From Nitrospirales bacterium (GTDB lineage Bacteria; Nitrospirota; Nitrospiria; Nitrospirales; UBA8639): a stretch of 45,455 nt of DNA. The DNA lies in contig BQIW01000030.1 in NCBI GenBank assembly GCA_021604105.1, positions 1-45,455 of the forward strand, in the 5' to 3' direction. Position numbers and translations under genes: made by a program. Shown here one piece after another: positions 26,497 to 35,990 of this stretch. Below the pieces are notes generated by a model, which made no database searches, was not told where the DNA came from, and was given only the letters and a program-made list of their open reading frames with translations. Position 1 is the stretch's first letter. Every line of letters begins with the position of its first letter.

Positions 26497-28128
26497 ATGA
26501 GTTCGCTGATACAACAACCTGCCTGGAAATCCCTGGAGAAACATTACCAATCGGTCAAGGACCTCCACCTGCGCACGATGTTCGCTGAGGATCCGACGAG
26601 GGGGCAACGACTGAGTGTGGAAGCCCAAGGGATCTACCTGGATTACTCGAAGAACCGCATTACCGGTGAAACGCTTCGCTTGCTGGCCGACTTGGCAGAA
26701 AGCGTAGATTTACGGGGACGCATCCAGTCCATGTTTCGGGGAGAAAAAATCAATACCACCGAAGACCGCGCCGTCCTCCATACCGCCCTCAGGGCTCCCA
26801 GGAATACCTCCATATTGGTGGACGGCAAAAATGTGGTGTTGGATGTTCACGCGGTCTTGGATCGGATGGCGGACTTCTCCAGGAGGGTCAGAAGCGGGGA
26901 ATGGAAGGGCTATTCGGGAAAGCGGATGAGGAATATAATCAACATCGGCATCGGGGGTTCGGACCTTGGACCGGTCATGGCCTATGAAGCGTTAAAGCAT
27001 TACAGTGACCGCGACCTGATCGTCCGCTTCGTCTCCAACATTGACGGGACGGATCTGGCCGAAGCCACGAGGGATCTCGACCCTTCCGAGACCCTCTTCG
27101 TTGTTTGTTCGAAAACCTTTACGACAATCGAAACCCTTACAAATGCGGAATCGGCCCGGGACTGGTGCCTGAAAGCTCTCCATGACAAACAAGCCATTGC
27201 GAGACATTTCGTCGCCGTGTCGACAAACCGGGCAGAGGTCCAGAAATTCGGAATCGATCCGGCCAATATGTTCGGATTCTGGGATTGGGTCGGGGGGCGG
27301 TATTCCCTGGATTCCGCCGTCGGACTGTCGCTGATGATCGCTGTCGGACCAGACCATTTCCGGGACATGCTTGCCGGCTTTCACGCGATGGACGAGCATT
27401 TCCAATCGGCCCCGTTCCCGAAAAATCTGCCCGTTCTTCTTGGCCTTCTGGGTGTCTGGTATGTCAATTTTTTTCAAGCCGAAACCCATGCCATCCTTCC
27501 CTACGATCAATACTTGTGGCGGCTCAGCGCGTATTGCCAGCAACTCGATATGGAGAGCAACGGCAAACGGGTCACGTTGGACGGAACCTTTGTGGATTAT
27601 CAAACGGGGCCGATCATTTGGGGTCAGCCCGGGACCAACGGCCAGCACGCGTACTATCAACTGATTCACCAGGGCACCAGACTGATTCCTTGCGATTTCA
27701 TCGGGTTTTTCCGCTCTTTGAATCCCCTTGGACACCACCATGACCTGCTCATGGCGAATTTTTTCGCCCAAACAGAAGCTCTCGCTTTCGGCAAGACCCC
27801 CGAGGAGGTGGCAGCGGAGGGAATTCCGCCGGCCCTCATTCCCCATCGAACCTTTGGTGGCAACCATCCCACGAACACTCTCCTGGCGGAGGAACTGACT
27901 CCGGCCATGCTGGGAAAACTTATCGCCCTCTATGAACATAAGGTTTTTGTTCAAGGAACCATCTGGAATCTGAATTCTTTCGACCAATGGGGAGTGGAAT
28001 TGGGCAAGGTGCTCGCCAAACGGATTGCTCCTGAACTGTCGGTATCAGGGGAACCGGAATTGGACCATGACAGCTCCACGAATACGCTGATTCGACACTT
28101 TCGACAGAAGCGTCGGTCCCTGACATGA
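26497..28128 (+). CDS. pgi: glucose-6-phosphate isomerase
   Basis: A 543-residue full-length isomerase that interconverts glucose 6-phosphate and fructose 6-phosphate in the cytoplasm. Both sugar-isomerase domains are visible: [16 protein letters not shown] (151-166) and [15 protein letters not shown] (205-219) bind the phosphate, and [17 protein letters not shown] follows at about 262-278. [13 protein letters not shown] and a final [10 protein letters not shown] carry catalytic residues. The first signature has Asp where many enzymes have Trp (GGRYSLDS), which should not affect activity. AAAGGGAG precedes the ATG by about 10 bases. It supplies fructose 6-phosphate, a substrate of the phosphoketolase encoded in the nearby operon. 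Confidence 0.96.
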   Translation: MSSLIQQPAWKSLEKHYQSVKDLHLRTMFAEDPTRGQRLSVEAQGIYLDYSKNRITGETLRLLADLAESVDLRGRIQSMFRGEKINTTEDRAVLHTALRAPRNTSILVDGKNVVLDVHAVLDRMADFSRRVRSGEWKGYSGKRMRNIINIGIGGSDLGPVMAYEALKHYSDRDLIVRFVSNIDGTDLAEATRDLDPSETLFVVCSKTFTTIETLTNAESARDWCLKALHDKQAIARHFVAVSTNRAEVQKFGIDPANMFGFWDWVGGRYSLDSAVGLSLMIAVGPDHFRDMLAGFHAMDEHFQSAPFPKNLPVLLGLLGVWYVNFFQAETHAILPYDQYLWRLSAYCQQLDMESNGKRVTLDGTFVDYQTGPIIWGQPGTNGQHAYYQLIHQGTRLIPCDFIGFFRSLNPLGHHHDLLMANFFAQTEALAFGKTPEEVAAEGIPPALIPHRTFGGNHPTNTLLAEELTPAMLGKLIALYEHKVFVQGTIWNLNSFDQWGVELGKVLAKRIAPELSVSGEPELDHDSSTNTLIRHFRQKRRSLT

Positions 28129-28168
28129 TATTCACGATCTGTGTTCTGTGAATACCCGGGGATTGCTT

Positions 28169-28204
28169 TACCTTTTTTCCCAAGATTCACGGGTAAAAAA
28201 GGTA
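28169..28204. repeat. imperfect inverted repeat after pgi
   Basis: TACCTTTTTTCCC (28169-28181) pairs with GGGTAAAAAAGGTA (28191-28204) with one bulged base and a 9-base loop. It lies 40 bases after pgi and before the small lipoprotein gene. It might attenuate or end pgi transcription, but the stem is AT-rich and no T-tract follows. Confidence 0.4.
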
Positions 28205-28248
28205 TGGAGTAAGCCAGGGCCGATACAATTATTGGAAGGGGTGAGGAG

Positions 28249-28524
28249 ATGAACAAACGGGTATGGTACGGGTTAGTGACCCTCCTGCTGGTGTCAGCCT
28301 GTGGTCCTTCCAAACAGTGGGTCAAGCCCGGGGCAACAGAGGATGATCTACGTTCAACGATTACTCTCTGCGATCGGGAGAACCGGCATTTCAATCGGGA
28401 AGGTATTAAGCATTTTGGTCCGGAAGATGAAACCGTCAGACCAAGAAACTATCGAGGAGGAGGGGACATGATGAGGGAGCAATGTCTGGAAAATCACGGC
28501 TGGACATATGAATATGTGCAGTGA
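28249..28524 (+). CDS. small hypothetical lipoprotein
   Basis: A 91-residue protein with signal peptide and lipobox VSAC (Cys18), then QWVKPGATEDDLRSTITLCDRE. This WxKPGATxxDxxxxxxxCxxE opening is seen in many small outer-membrane lipoproteins of unknown function. A second cysteine near the C-terminus (MREQCLENHGW) follows the pattern and may pair with the first mature-part cysteine. The ribosome binding site is GTGAGGAG directly before the ATG. It may be cotranscribed with pgi, 120 bases upstream, though an inverted repeat lies between them. Confidence 0.8.
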   Translation: MNKRVWYGLVTLLLVSACGPSKQWVKPGATEDDLRSTITLCDRENRHFNREGIKHFGPEDETVRPRNYRGGGDMMREQCLENHGWTYEYVQ

Positions 28525-28669
28525 ACCGGTGACTTATTACACTATATAGAACGTTCTGATGCGGATTAGAGTTTTATATGAATCGATATATATTGATTGA
28601 AGATACAGATGGGTGCCGTACCCACGATAGTACGCCAGGTCGTTTTGTGCGAGACGAGGCAGAAAGGTT

Positions 28670-28882
28670 GAGTGTTGAATGATAAGGATGTTCAAGGGCA
28701 AATTTGCCCAGGATAAGATTACTCATCAAAGGCTCCGGGACGGTTCAAAAAAGCATGCCCTGAGTCTTCCCGAAGGGTCCGTCCAGCAAGGCCGCAGCCG
28801 TTTGTACGCGCGGAGCCTACGCTGAGTACGTGAGCACGGGAAAATGGCGAGAATGCCGCTGGCGGCTTTTTTCAACAGACCC
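28670..28882 (-). repeat. dispersed repeat, copy D (core 28737-28882 plus side module)
   Basis: A long-form 146-base core in reverse orientation, from GGGACGGTTCAAAAAAGC to CTTTTTTCAACAGACCC, plus the side module 28670-28736 starting GAGTGTTGAATGATAAGG. It is nearly the reverse complement of copy A over its whole length. It sits between the convergent lipoprotein and second DUF3313 genes, 59 bases beyond the latter's stop codon. Confidence 0.9.
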
Positions 28883-28941
28883 TGCAGCGATCATGAAGGA
28901 CTTCAAGTTAATTATGTCGGTGCGGGAAGCGGGCTCTTCCG

Positions 28942-29688
28942 CTATTGACGAAGCCGTTTGGCCAATTGATCCGCCCAATACTCAAAAGCCTGGTGCACAT
29001 CGTCCCAGGAATCCATGGAACCATCCAGAGATCGGCCACCCACCCGGCGATCCGCAGCGGCCATCAATAAGGTTCCCGTGTTGCCATCGGTCAATTTTGC
29101 TTCGATGCTGGCCTGCCCCACAAACGCCTGCGTCCCTGTTGCCAGTTCTTTCGCTTCGGAGGCCATCGCGGCAGGCGGAATAATCGTCGACATGATATCC
29201 ATCCCGACGTCAGATGGTTCAGCCTCCGTCAGGGCGAGTTCAATTTGTAACGCCCCCGGAACAAGTTTGGGAACCACAAGAAAATCTTCTTTCAGTTTCC
29301 AAATGACTTTCGAACGTAGATCATTTGCCAATCGGTGTAACTTTTCCCGGGATACGGTGGATTGTTTGGATATCAATACGATGGTAGGCGCCACATATAC
29401 GGCCTGATACTGTGAAAAGTCGGCTTGAGAATTTTTGTAGATGAGAAGAGCTTCCCCTTCCTTTCCAGGTTGAAGAATTGAGTAGTCTTCGAGAAACCCC
29501 GAAGTTTCCACTTCCCTGGCCTGTTCAGTTTGAGCACATCCCCCTATCCCTTCCACCATGATCAGAATCCCCATCATCAAAAGCCATCGTGCAACCTGGA
29601 AACGTCCCGGGGTATATAACGCCCCTTCATCCTTACCCATGTGAGGAGTGCCATCGAGAGCGGGTCTTGTAACGTGTTTTTTTTTCAT
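28942..29688 (-). CDS. DUF3313 family lipoprotein (second copy)
   Basis: A 248-residue protein with a long N-terminal extension before the membrane segment and a lipobox IGGC (Cys51). GGAAGAAAG precedes the ATG at 29688; an internal ATG at 29640 is possible but has no better signal. The mature part parallels the first copy: GFLEDYSILQPGKEGEALLIY, KLHRLANDLRSKV, ASEAKELATGTQAFVGQASI, RRVGGRSLD and FEYWADQLAKRLRQ. Identity is roughly one third by eye, so the two are old paralogues or separately acquired. Function is unknown, probably at the outer membrane. Confidence 0.83.
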   Translation of the reverse strand: MKKKHVTRPALDGTPHMGKDEGALYTPGRFQVARWLLMMGILIMVEGIGGCAQTEQAREVETSGFLEDYSILQPGKEGEALLIYKNSQADFSQYQAVYVAPTIVLISKQSTVSREKLHRLANDLRSKVIWKLKEDFLVVPKLVPGALQIELALTEAEPSDVGMDIMSTIIPPAAMASEAKELATGTQAFVGQASIEAKLTDGNTGTLLMAAADRRVGGRSLDGSMDSWDDVHQAFEYWADQLAKRLRQ

Positions 29689-29993
29689 CGGACACTTTCT
29701 TCCGGTTCATCTGTTAAGGATAAATGTGAGAAGCCACTGCCTTAAGTCTATTCTCCTTTTTCCCCCTGATTCAAATGGTGTCCTGCCTGATACTTCTATT
29801 GGACATGCGTTCGGTTCAGGGGGTTGGAGAAGGACAGAAGGATCATCAGATAATTATTTTCTCACAGACCATGTTGATTGGACTGCTACAAGCCATCGGT
29901 TTTGATTGCCAAGTGGTGTATACGGTAGTTCGCAAAAGAAAGACGCCAGGAAAACTCCTCACAAAGCGGTTCGGGAGATGCGATGGCGATGGA
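29689..29993. other. intergenic region, no gene seen
   Basis: About 305 bases between the second DUF3313 gene and the cytochrome remnant. No frame with domain resemblance was found on either strand. Confidence 0.45.
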
Positions 29994-30269
29994 TTAGTCA
30001 TCGGTTTGGTGGACGGGTGGCCCATGACACCGAATACACGCGATAAGGTCTTGTTCCAAATCAATTGGTAAAGCATGGTGGCTTTTGATCCGTTCCGATA
30101 TTCTCGTTCCCTCATGGCAATATAGACAGTTGGAATTTGAATAACTGCCGACGAATGTAATCGGATCATTATAGGTCCCCGTCACGTCATACAACCATCG
30201 ACCAAAACCATCCTCCTTACCTTCGATGGTTCCGGTAACCCCATAGGAAATATGCCAATCGCTCCTTGG
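29994..30269 (-). pseudogene. C-terminal remnant of a multihaem cytochrome c
   Basis: An open frame of 91 codons reads SDWHISYGVTGTIEGKED, then YNDPITFVGSYSNSN, and ends in two haem motifs, CLYCHEG and CIRCHG, the latter followed by PPVHQTDD and stop. The spacing with intervening histidines (KSHHALPID) is typical of periplasmic multihaem electron carriers. There is no ATG, GTG or TTG before the middle of the frame, no signal peptide, and an in-frame TGA lies just upstream (30270-30272). It therefore looks like the surviving end of a larger cytochrome gene. A short functional dihaem protein starting at the TTG at 30194 is unlikely because it would lack an export signal. Confidence 0.6.
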
Positions 30270-30394
30270 TCATGACGTGCCCTCCCAAGCTTTAATGGAA
30301 AAAATAGGAGTGCCGACCGATTCGGAGGAGGTTCAGGTGATGCAGAGTTGATCAGATGGCTGGTAAGGCATCGATCACTCCTCCACGTAGTTTT

Positions 30395-31204
30395 TTAGAA
30401 TATTTCCGGGATAAACTTTTTCCCCTTCAGCGAAGCCTGGTCGTCGTACCGGTATTTCTTTGATCGTGCGGGCAGCTTCACTTTTTCGCGCTTCAACTTT
30501 TTGTAGGGGATCAGGCTGAGCAGATGGCTGATGCAGTTCAGTCGAGCACGCTTCTTATTGTCCGACCGCACAATGTACCAGGGAGCATGTTGTGAGTCCG
30601 TGGCCTCCAACATTTTGTCACGCGCGCGTGAATACTCGTACCATTTCTCAAGAGACGGCAGATCCATGGGGCTGAGCTTCCACTGGCGTACCGGATCATC
30701 CACACGGGCTTGAAAACGCCGATTCTGCTCTTCGTGGCTCACCTCGAGCCAGTACTTGATCAGGATGATGCCGGACTTTGTGAAATACCATTCGACATTC
30801 GGGGCGTGTTCGAGAAAGCCTTCGTATTGGTCTTTGGTACAGAAGCCCATGACGTGTTCAACCCCGACACGGTTATACCAACTGCGGTCCCAAATGACGA
30901 TTTCCCCGGCCGCCGGAAAATGCTGCATGTAGCGCTGAATGTACATCTGGCTCTTTTCCCGGTCTGAGGGGGCAGGGAGCGCCACGACACGGAAAATGCG
31001 GGGACTTACACGCTCCGTAATTGCGCGAATGGTGCCACCCTTCCCGGCGCCGTCCCGGCCCTCGAATACCACCATGATGCGTAGTCCTTTGGTTTTGACC
31101 CAGGCTTGAAGGTGGCATAGCTCGGCCTGAAGGCGGCGCAACTCCTTCTCGTATTCCTTGCGTTTGAGCTTCGATTCGGGTTGATCGTTCTGTTTCTTAG
31201 GCAT
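30395..31204 (-). CDS. ppk2: polyphosphate kinase 2
   Basis: A 269-residue PPK2 protein, which transfers phosphate between polyphosphate and nucleoside di- or monophosphates. Walker A is FEGRDGAGKGGT (47-58), Walker B is WDRSWYNR (105-112), and the lid region with basic residues (PWYIVRSDNKKRARLN) follows. The start at 31204 has GGGAGG about 10 bases ahead and is preferred over 31225. It is the last gene of an eight-gene same-strand run, 149 bases after glgP. Class I PPK2 usually makes ATP or GTP from polyphosphate; the preferred nucleotide cannot be told by eye. Confidence 0.93.
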   Translation of the reverse strand: MPKKQNDQPESKLKRKEYEKELRRLQAELCHLQAWVKTKGLRIMVVFEGRDGAGKGGTIRAITERVSPRIFRVVALPAPSDREKSQMYIQRYMQHFPAAGEIVIWDRSWYNRVGVEHVMGFCTKDQYEGFLEHAPNVEWYFTKSGIILIKYWLEVSHEEQNRRFQARVDDPVRQWKLSPMDLPSLEKWYEYSRARDKMLEATDSQHAPWYIVRSDNKKRARLNCISHLLSLIPYKKLKREKVKLPARSKKYRYDDQASLKGKKFIPEIF

Positions 31205-31353
31205 GGCTGTTTCGCCTCCCTTCATTTACTCATGAATAAAAATCTTCGATAACAGCTTTTCTCAATTTCCACGGCCACCCGTCTCCTCAGAGGACTGTTT
31301 CATCATGATGGAGTTCCGCCTTCAGAGGCGGGCGTGGATCGCAAGGCCCACGA

Positions 31354-33825
31354 TTACGGTACCGGGCATGGCTTGACATCCCAGATGTCCGCCGCGTACT
31401 CAGCGATGGTCCGGTCGCTGGAAAATTTTCCCGAGCCGGCGATGTTCATAATGGCCTTGCGTGCCCATCCATCCGGGTCGGCGTACACATCACAGAGCCG
31501 GTGATCGGCTTCAAGATAGGATGTGAGATCCGCCAGGTGCATGTAGTGGTCTCCACCGGTCAGCAAGGTGTGCCGCAGCGGTTCGAACACGCCCGGTTCA
31601 AACCGGCTGAAGTAGCCGGTGAAGATCAGGTCCAGCGCGGCCCGCGTTTCCGCGTCGTTGTCATAATGCCAACCCGGGCTATACCAGCCTCTGCTTTCTA
31701 CCACCTGGTCCGCCGTGAGACCAAAAAGGAAAAAATTCTCTTCGCCCGCCTCTTCTGCCATTTCAATCGTCGCGCCGTCGCGTGTGCCTAACGTCAGCGC
31801 GCCGTTCATCATGAACTTCATGTTGCTCGTGCCGCTGGCCTCATAGCCGGCCGTGGAAATTTGATTGGAAACATCGGCGGCTGGAATGAGCCGCTCCGCG
31901 AGGGAGACGCAATATTCCGGCAGGAAGACGACCTTGAGTCTCCCGCGAACGAGAGGATCGCCGTCGATGGTGCCGGCCAGATTGTTCAGGAATTTTATAA
32001 GCAATTTCGCTAAGTGATAGGCTGGTGCCGCCTTGCCGGCAAAGAAAAATGTCCGTGGGATCATCTTGAGCTGAGGATTCTCCCTCAATCTGTTATAGAG
32101 CACGATGATGCGCAGTGCGTTGAGAAGTTGCCGTTTGTATTCATGGATGCGTTTGACCTGGCAATCGAAGATCGTGTCCGGATCGACCGACTGCCCGGAT
32201 GTCGTTTTGAGCCACTGAGCAAACGTTGATTTGGCGTCGCGCTTTGCCTTGTGGAATGCCTGGCGGAATCCCTTGTCCCCCGCCAGTTTCTTGAGCTTGC
32301 CCAATTGGCTGAGATCGGTGATCCACCCGTCTCCGATGGCGTCGGTAATGGCGTGAGAGAGCGCGGGGTTCGCCAGGAGCAACCAGCGTCTTGGAGTCAC
32401 CCCGTTGGTCTTGTTGTTGAAGCGCGCGGGATACATCTCAGCCAGATCTTTGACGGTCATCGTGCGGAGTAATCCGGAGTGAATGGCGGCCACACCGTTG
32501 GTGCTATGGGTTCCAACAATGGCGAGGTTGGCCATACGAATTTTCCGCGTGGCGCCTTCCTCAATGAGGCTCACGCCGCCGAGGCGGCCTTCGTCGGCGC
32601 CGAAGTGGACGCGCGCTTGGGCGAGATGCCGGTCGTTGATGTCAAGGATTATTTCCAGATGACGGGGCAACATGGTTTCGAACCAGGCGAGGGGCCATTT
32701 TTCCAATGCTTCGGGTAGCAGTGTATGGTTGGTATAGGCGAGTGATCGTTGGGTCAGTTTCCAGGCCCGGTCCCAGTCGAGGCGGGCATCATCAAGCAGG
32801 ATCCGCATGAGTTCGGGAACCGCCATCGTCGGATGTGTGTCGTTCATCTGGATGGCGACTTTGCCGGGAAGGTCGTTCCAGTCGGTGTTGCCGCGCCGGA
32901 AGCGTCGCACGAGATCAGCCAGCGAACAGGCAACGAGAAAATATTCCTGCAGAAACCGCAACCCCTGGCCACGGACGGTGGAATCATCCGGATACAACAC
33001 CCGGGTGAGCGACTCGGCCGCAAGGGTACCGGCTAATGCGGCCGTGAAATCACCACTGCTGAAGCGCTGAAAGTCGAAGTAATCCGGCACGGCCGCAGCC
33101 CAGAGTCTGAGTGTATTGATGGTCTTGCCGCCATATCCGATAACCGGACGGTCGAATGGGATGCCAATAATGCTGGACGGCTGCCCGGGGACCAAGCGTA
33201 CGTCCCCCTCACGTTGCTCGAACGAACAGTTTAATTTCACTTCCACCGCTTCCTCGAGCCGTGTCACTTCCCATGGATCGGGGCGCCGCAACCAATTATC
33301 GGGTTGTTCGCATTGCCACCCGTCCTTGACCGTTTGCTTGAACATTCCATATTCGTAACGGAGTCCATAACCCATACCGGGGATCTGCATCGTCGCCATC
33401 GAATCGATGAAACAAGCCGCCAATCGACCGAGCCCTCCGTTCCCCAACCCGGCATCCGGCTCCATCTCGGCTATGGCGAGGGGATCTAACCCCCGTTTTT
33501 TCGCGGCCTCAAGAGCCAACGGCCCCAGCAGCCCGTTGGTAAGGTTGTTAGCCAGCGACCGGCCGAGCAGGAACTCCATCGACAGGTAATACACCCGCTT
33601 GGGATTTATTTTCTCGTAGGTGGTTTCGGTCTTGAGCCATCGTTGGGAAATGACGTCGCGGACCGAGCGTGTGACTGCCTCAAACTGGTCTCGCAATTCG
33701 GCCTTCTTGGGATCAATGACATGGTCGAAGATGAGATGGCGTTCATAGAGCGCATCCTTCGTGCCGGAAAATTTGATCGGTCCACACCCGTATTGTTCAA
33801 GAATTTCCTTGAGACGGTCTTTCAT
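31354..33825 (-). CDS. glgP: glycogen/alpha-glucan phosphorylase
   Basis: An 823-residue, full-length phosphorylase that removes glucose units from glycogen as glucose 1-phosphate. The N-terminal half has NPKRVYYLSMEFLLGRSL and GLGNGGLGRLAACF. The pyridoxal-phosphate lysine is in EASGTSNMKFMMNGALTLG, where Ser replaces the more usual Gly of GTGNMK, and the rest is normal. GGAGG precedes the ATG by four bases. It lies 61 bases after glgX, so debranching and phosphorolysis are probably coexpressed. Complete glycogen breakdown also needs phosphoglucomutase (alpha form), which is not in the window. Confidence 0.96.
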   Translation of the reverse strand: MKDRLKEILEQYGCGPIKFSGTKDALYERHLIFDHVIDPKKAELRDQFEAVTRSVRDVISQRWLKTETTYEKINPKRVYYLSMEFLLGRSLANNLTNGLLGPLALEAAKKRGLDPLAIAEMEPDAGLGNGGLGRLAACFIDSMATMQIPGMGYGLRYEYGMFKQTVKDGWQCEQPDNWLRRPDPWEVTRLEEAVEVKLNCSFEQREGDVRLVPGQPSSIIGIPFDRPVIGYGGKTINTLRLWAAAVPDYFDFQRFSSGDFTAALAGTLAAESLTRVLYPDDSTVRGQGLRFLQEYFLVACSLADLVRRFRRGNTDWNDLPGKVAIQMNDTHPTMAVPELMRILLDDARLDWDRAWKLTQRSLAYTNHTLLPEALEKWPLAWFETMLPRHLEIILDINDRHLAQARVHFGADEGRLGGVSLIEEGATRKIRMANLAIVGTHSTNGVAAIHSGLLRTMTVKDLAEMYPARFNNKTNGVTPRRWLLLANPALSHAITDAIGDGWITDLSQLGKLKKLAGDKGFRQAFHKAKRDAKSTFAQWLKTTSGQSVDPDTIFDCQVKRIHEYKRQLLNALRIIVLYNRLRENPQLKMIPRTFFFAGKAAPAYHLAKLLIKFLNNLAGTIDGDPLVRGRLKVVFLPEYCVSLAERLIPAADVSNQISTAGYEASGTSNMKFMMNGALTLGTRDGATIEMAEEAGEENFFLFGLTADQVVESRGWYSPGWHYDNDAETRAALDLIFTGYFSRFEPGVFEPLRHTLLTGGDHYMHLADLTSYLEADHRLCDVYADPDGWARKAIMNIAGSGKFSSDRTIAEYAADIWDVKPCPVP

Positions 33826-33886
33826 ACTGCCTCCACAAAAATTTTTAAAAATTCATATTGTCGGCAACCCGAGCCGCGGAATGGCT

Positions 33887-35971
33887 CTAGTGTCTTCCGG
33901 CGTCAATGCGCGCGAACGCCACCACTACTGAGCGTTCCTGGGCGCGGTACGTCTGACCGGGAATCGCTGGTGAGATTTCCCACGGGACGATGTCCTGCGG
34001 CGAATCACATGCCGTATCGATCCATCGGTGCCAGGTGCCTCCGTCACCGTTGAGAACCGGAGGTAGTTCGAACTCAAGGGGCTCCCAATAGGCGTTTAGA
34101 ATAAAGTGGACAAGGAGTTGGGTTTTGGGAAGTTCAACAGTCAACGCAAGGATGTGTGAATGCGGGCTCCAGTCCGGTTGGTTAAGTTTGACGCCGTGCC
34201 ACGCCTTATTCGCCTGTTGGATCAACTGGTTCAGACTCATCCGTTGCTGCTCTCGTTCAAGGTCCCGCAACAGCCGACGTGCGTTGAGCAGTGTCACGAA
34301 CCGATGGACATCCGCATGCTTCGCGGTCAGGGTCCAATCGAACCAGTTCGTTTCGTTGTCCAGGCAATAGGTGTTGTTGTTGCCGTCCTGCGTGCGCCGT
34401 ACCTCATCGCCCATGAGGATCATAGGCACTCCCACGGAAAGCAGCGTCACGGCCAAAAAATTCTTGACCTGCCGGTTTCGCAGCCGTTCCACGGCCTGGT
34501 CCTCCGTCGGCCCTTCAACCCCGCAGTTCCAGCTTTTGTTGTCATTGGCCCCGTCGCGGTTGTTTTCGCCGTTGGCCTCATTGTGTTTGTCGTTGTAAGA
34601 GACGAGATCGTTGAGCGTGAAGCCGTCATGGCAGGTCACAAAATTCACGCTCTGCTCCGGCTCCCGTTCTTTATGACCATAGATTGCCGGACTGCCGATC
34701 AAACGATCGGCGAAACGTGCCGCCGAACCTTCTTCACATCGGAAGAAATCACGGATATCGTCCCGAAACCGCCCATTCCATTCTTTCCAGCTATCCCCGA
34801 TAAAGGAACCGACCTGGTACAGCCCGGCAGCATCCCAGGCTTCCGCGATGAGTTTCGTTCCGGCCAGGAAAGGGTCGGAATCAATGTCCCAGAGAATGGG
34901 AGGATTCTGTAACGGCCGACCGGCCTCGTCGCGGGAGAGGATCGAAGCAAGGTCGAACCGAAAGCCGTCCACGTGCATCTCATCCACCCAATATCGGAGA
35001 CTGTCCATGATTAAACGACGGACAATCGGTTGGTTGGCATTTAATGTGTTACCCGTCCCGGTATAATTACTGTACCGGGTCCGGTCCTCCTCAAGGATGT
35101 AATAGGCATTATTTTCGAGGCCGCGATAACAGAGCGTGGGTCCATCCTCATTACCTTCGGCAGTGTGATTGTAGACCACATCAAGAATGACTTCGATGCC
35201 CGCTCGATGCAGGGCTTTGACCATGTCGCGGAATTCGTCAACCACTTCGAGCGGATTCTGACGTGAACTATACTGCGGATGCGGCGCGAAGAACGATATG
35301 GGCGCATAGCCCCAATAATTGTTTCGACCCGGGGGGCAATCTTGTGGATCGAAATGGAACACAGGCAGGAGTTCCACAGCCGTGATGCCGAGTTCCTGGA
35401 GATACGGAATTTTTTCAATCATACCGGCGTAGGTCCCCCGTGTCTTCTCCTCGACGCCGGAACTGGGGTGGCGGGTAAACCCGCGCACATGCATCTCGTA
35501 CACAATGGTGCGAATTGCGGGCCGTTTGAGCGGGGTATCCCCCTCCCAATCGTACGCGTCCACATCCACCACCACGCTTTTCATTGCTGTGGGGCAATTG
35601 TCTCCCTGCCTGGATGCCGCGACCCGGCTGTATTGCTTCGGTACGGCCACCGCCTTGCCATAGGGATCGAGCAAGACCTTCTCAGGGTCAAATCGCATTC
35701 CCCGTTGCGGCTCGAACGGCCCGTGGGCACGATATCCGTAGATCTGGCCCGGTCGAAGACCAGGGACGAAGATGTGCCAATAGTGGCCCGTCCGGTTCCT
35801 CCAGGAATCGAGGGGGATACTCGTCGCCGGCTTCGTCTCGTCCACGTCATTGAACAGCAGCAATTCCATGCGGGTGCTATTCTTTGCAAACACGCAGAAA
35901 TTGACCCCTTGAGGCGAAACATTGGCTCCGAGGGGGAAGCTCGTTCCCGGAGTGATCGGCCAGGTTTCCAT
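33887..35971 (-). CDS. glgX: glycogen debranching enzyme GlgX
   Basis: The frame opens at 36151, but the first 60 codons overlap the phosphoketolase gene and look random. The ATG at 35971 begins [16 protein letters not shown], the standard N-terminus, 19 bases after the phosphoketolase stop, giving 694 residues. An N-terminal carbohydrate-binding module (about 1-150) precedes the GH13 barrel with [45 protein letters not shown] and [20 protein letters not shown]. These hold the catalytic Asp and Glu and the transition-state Asp. It hydrolyses alpha-1,6 branches left by glycogen phosphorylase, which is encoded next. Confidence 0.95.
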   Translation of the reverse strand: METWPITPGTSFPLGANVSPQGVNFCVFAKNSTRMELLLFNDVDETKPATSIPLDSWRNRTGHYWHIFVPGLRPGQIYGYRAHGPFEPQRGMRFDPEKVLLDPYGKAVAVPKQYSRVAASRQGDNCPTAMKSVVVDVDAYDWEGDTPLKRPAIRTIVYEMHVRGFTRHPSSGVEEKTRGTYAGMIEKIPYLQELGITAVELLPVFHFDPQDCPPGRNNYWGYAPISFFAPHPQYSSRQNPLEVVDEFRDMVKALHRAGIEVILDVVYNHTAEGNEDGPTLCYRGLENNAYYILEEDRTRYSNYTGTGNTLNANQPIVRRLIMDSLRYWVDEMHVDGFRFDLASILSRDEAGRPLQNPPILWDIDSDPFLAGTKLIAEAWDAAGLYQVGSFIGDSWKEWNGRFRDDIRDFFRCEEGSAARFADRLIGSPAIYGHKEREPEQSVNFVTCHDGFTLNDLVSYNDKHNEANGENNRDGANDNKSWNCGVEGPTEDQAVERLRNRQVKNFLAVTLLSVGVPMILMGDEVRRTQDGNNNTYCLDNETNWFDWTLTAKHADVHRFVTLLNARRLLRDLEREQQRMSLNQLIQQANKAWHGVKLNQPDWSPHSHILALTVELPKTQLLVHFILNAYWEPLEFELPPVLNGDGGTWHRWIDTACDSPQDIVPWEISPAIPGQTYRAQERSVVVAFARIDAGRH

Positions 35972-35990
35972 CGTGAAGGTTTCTCTGCCT

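Noticed and set aside
28741-28882. CRISPR-like array suggested by repeated units
   Set aside because: The copies are kilobases apart, differ in orientation and have no regular spacers; no cas genes are present.
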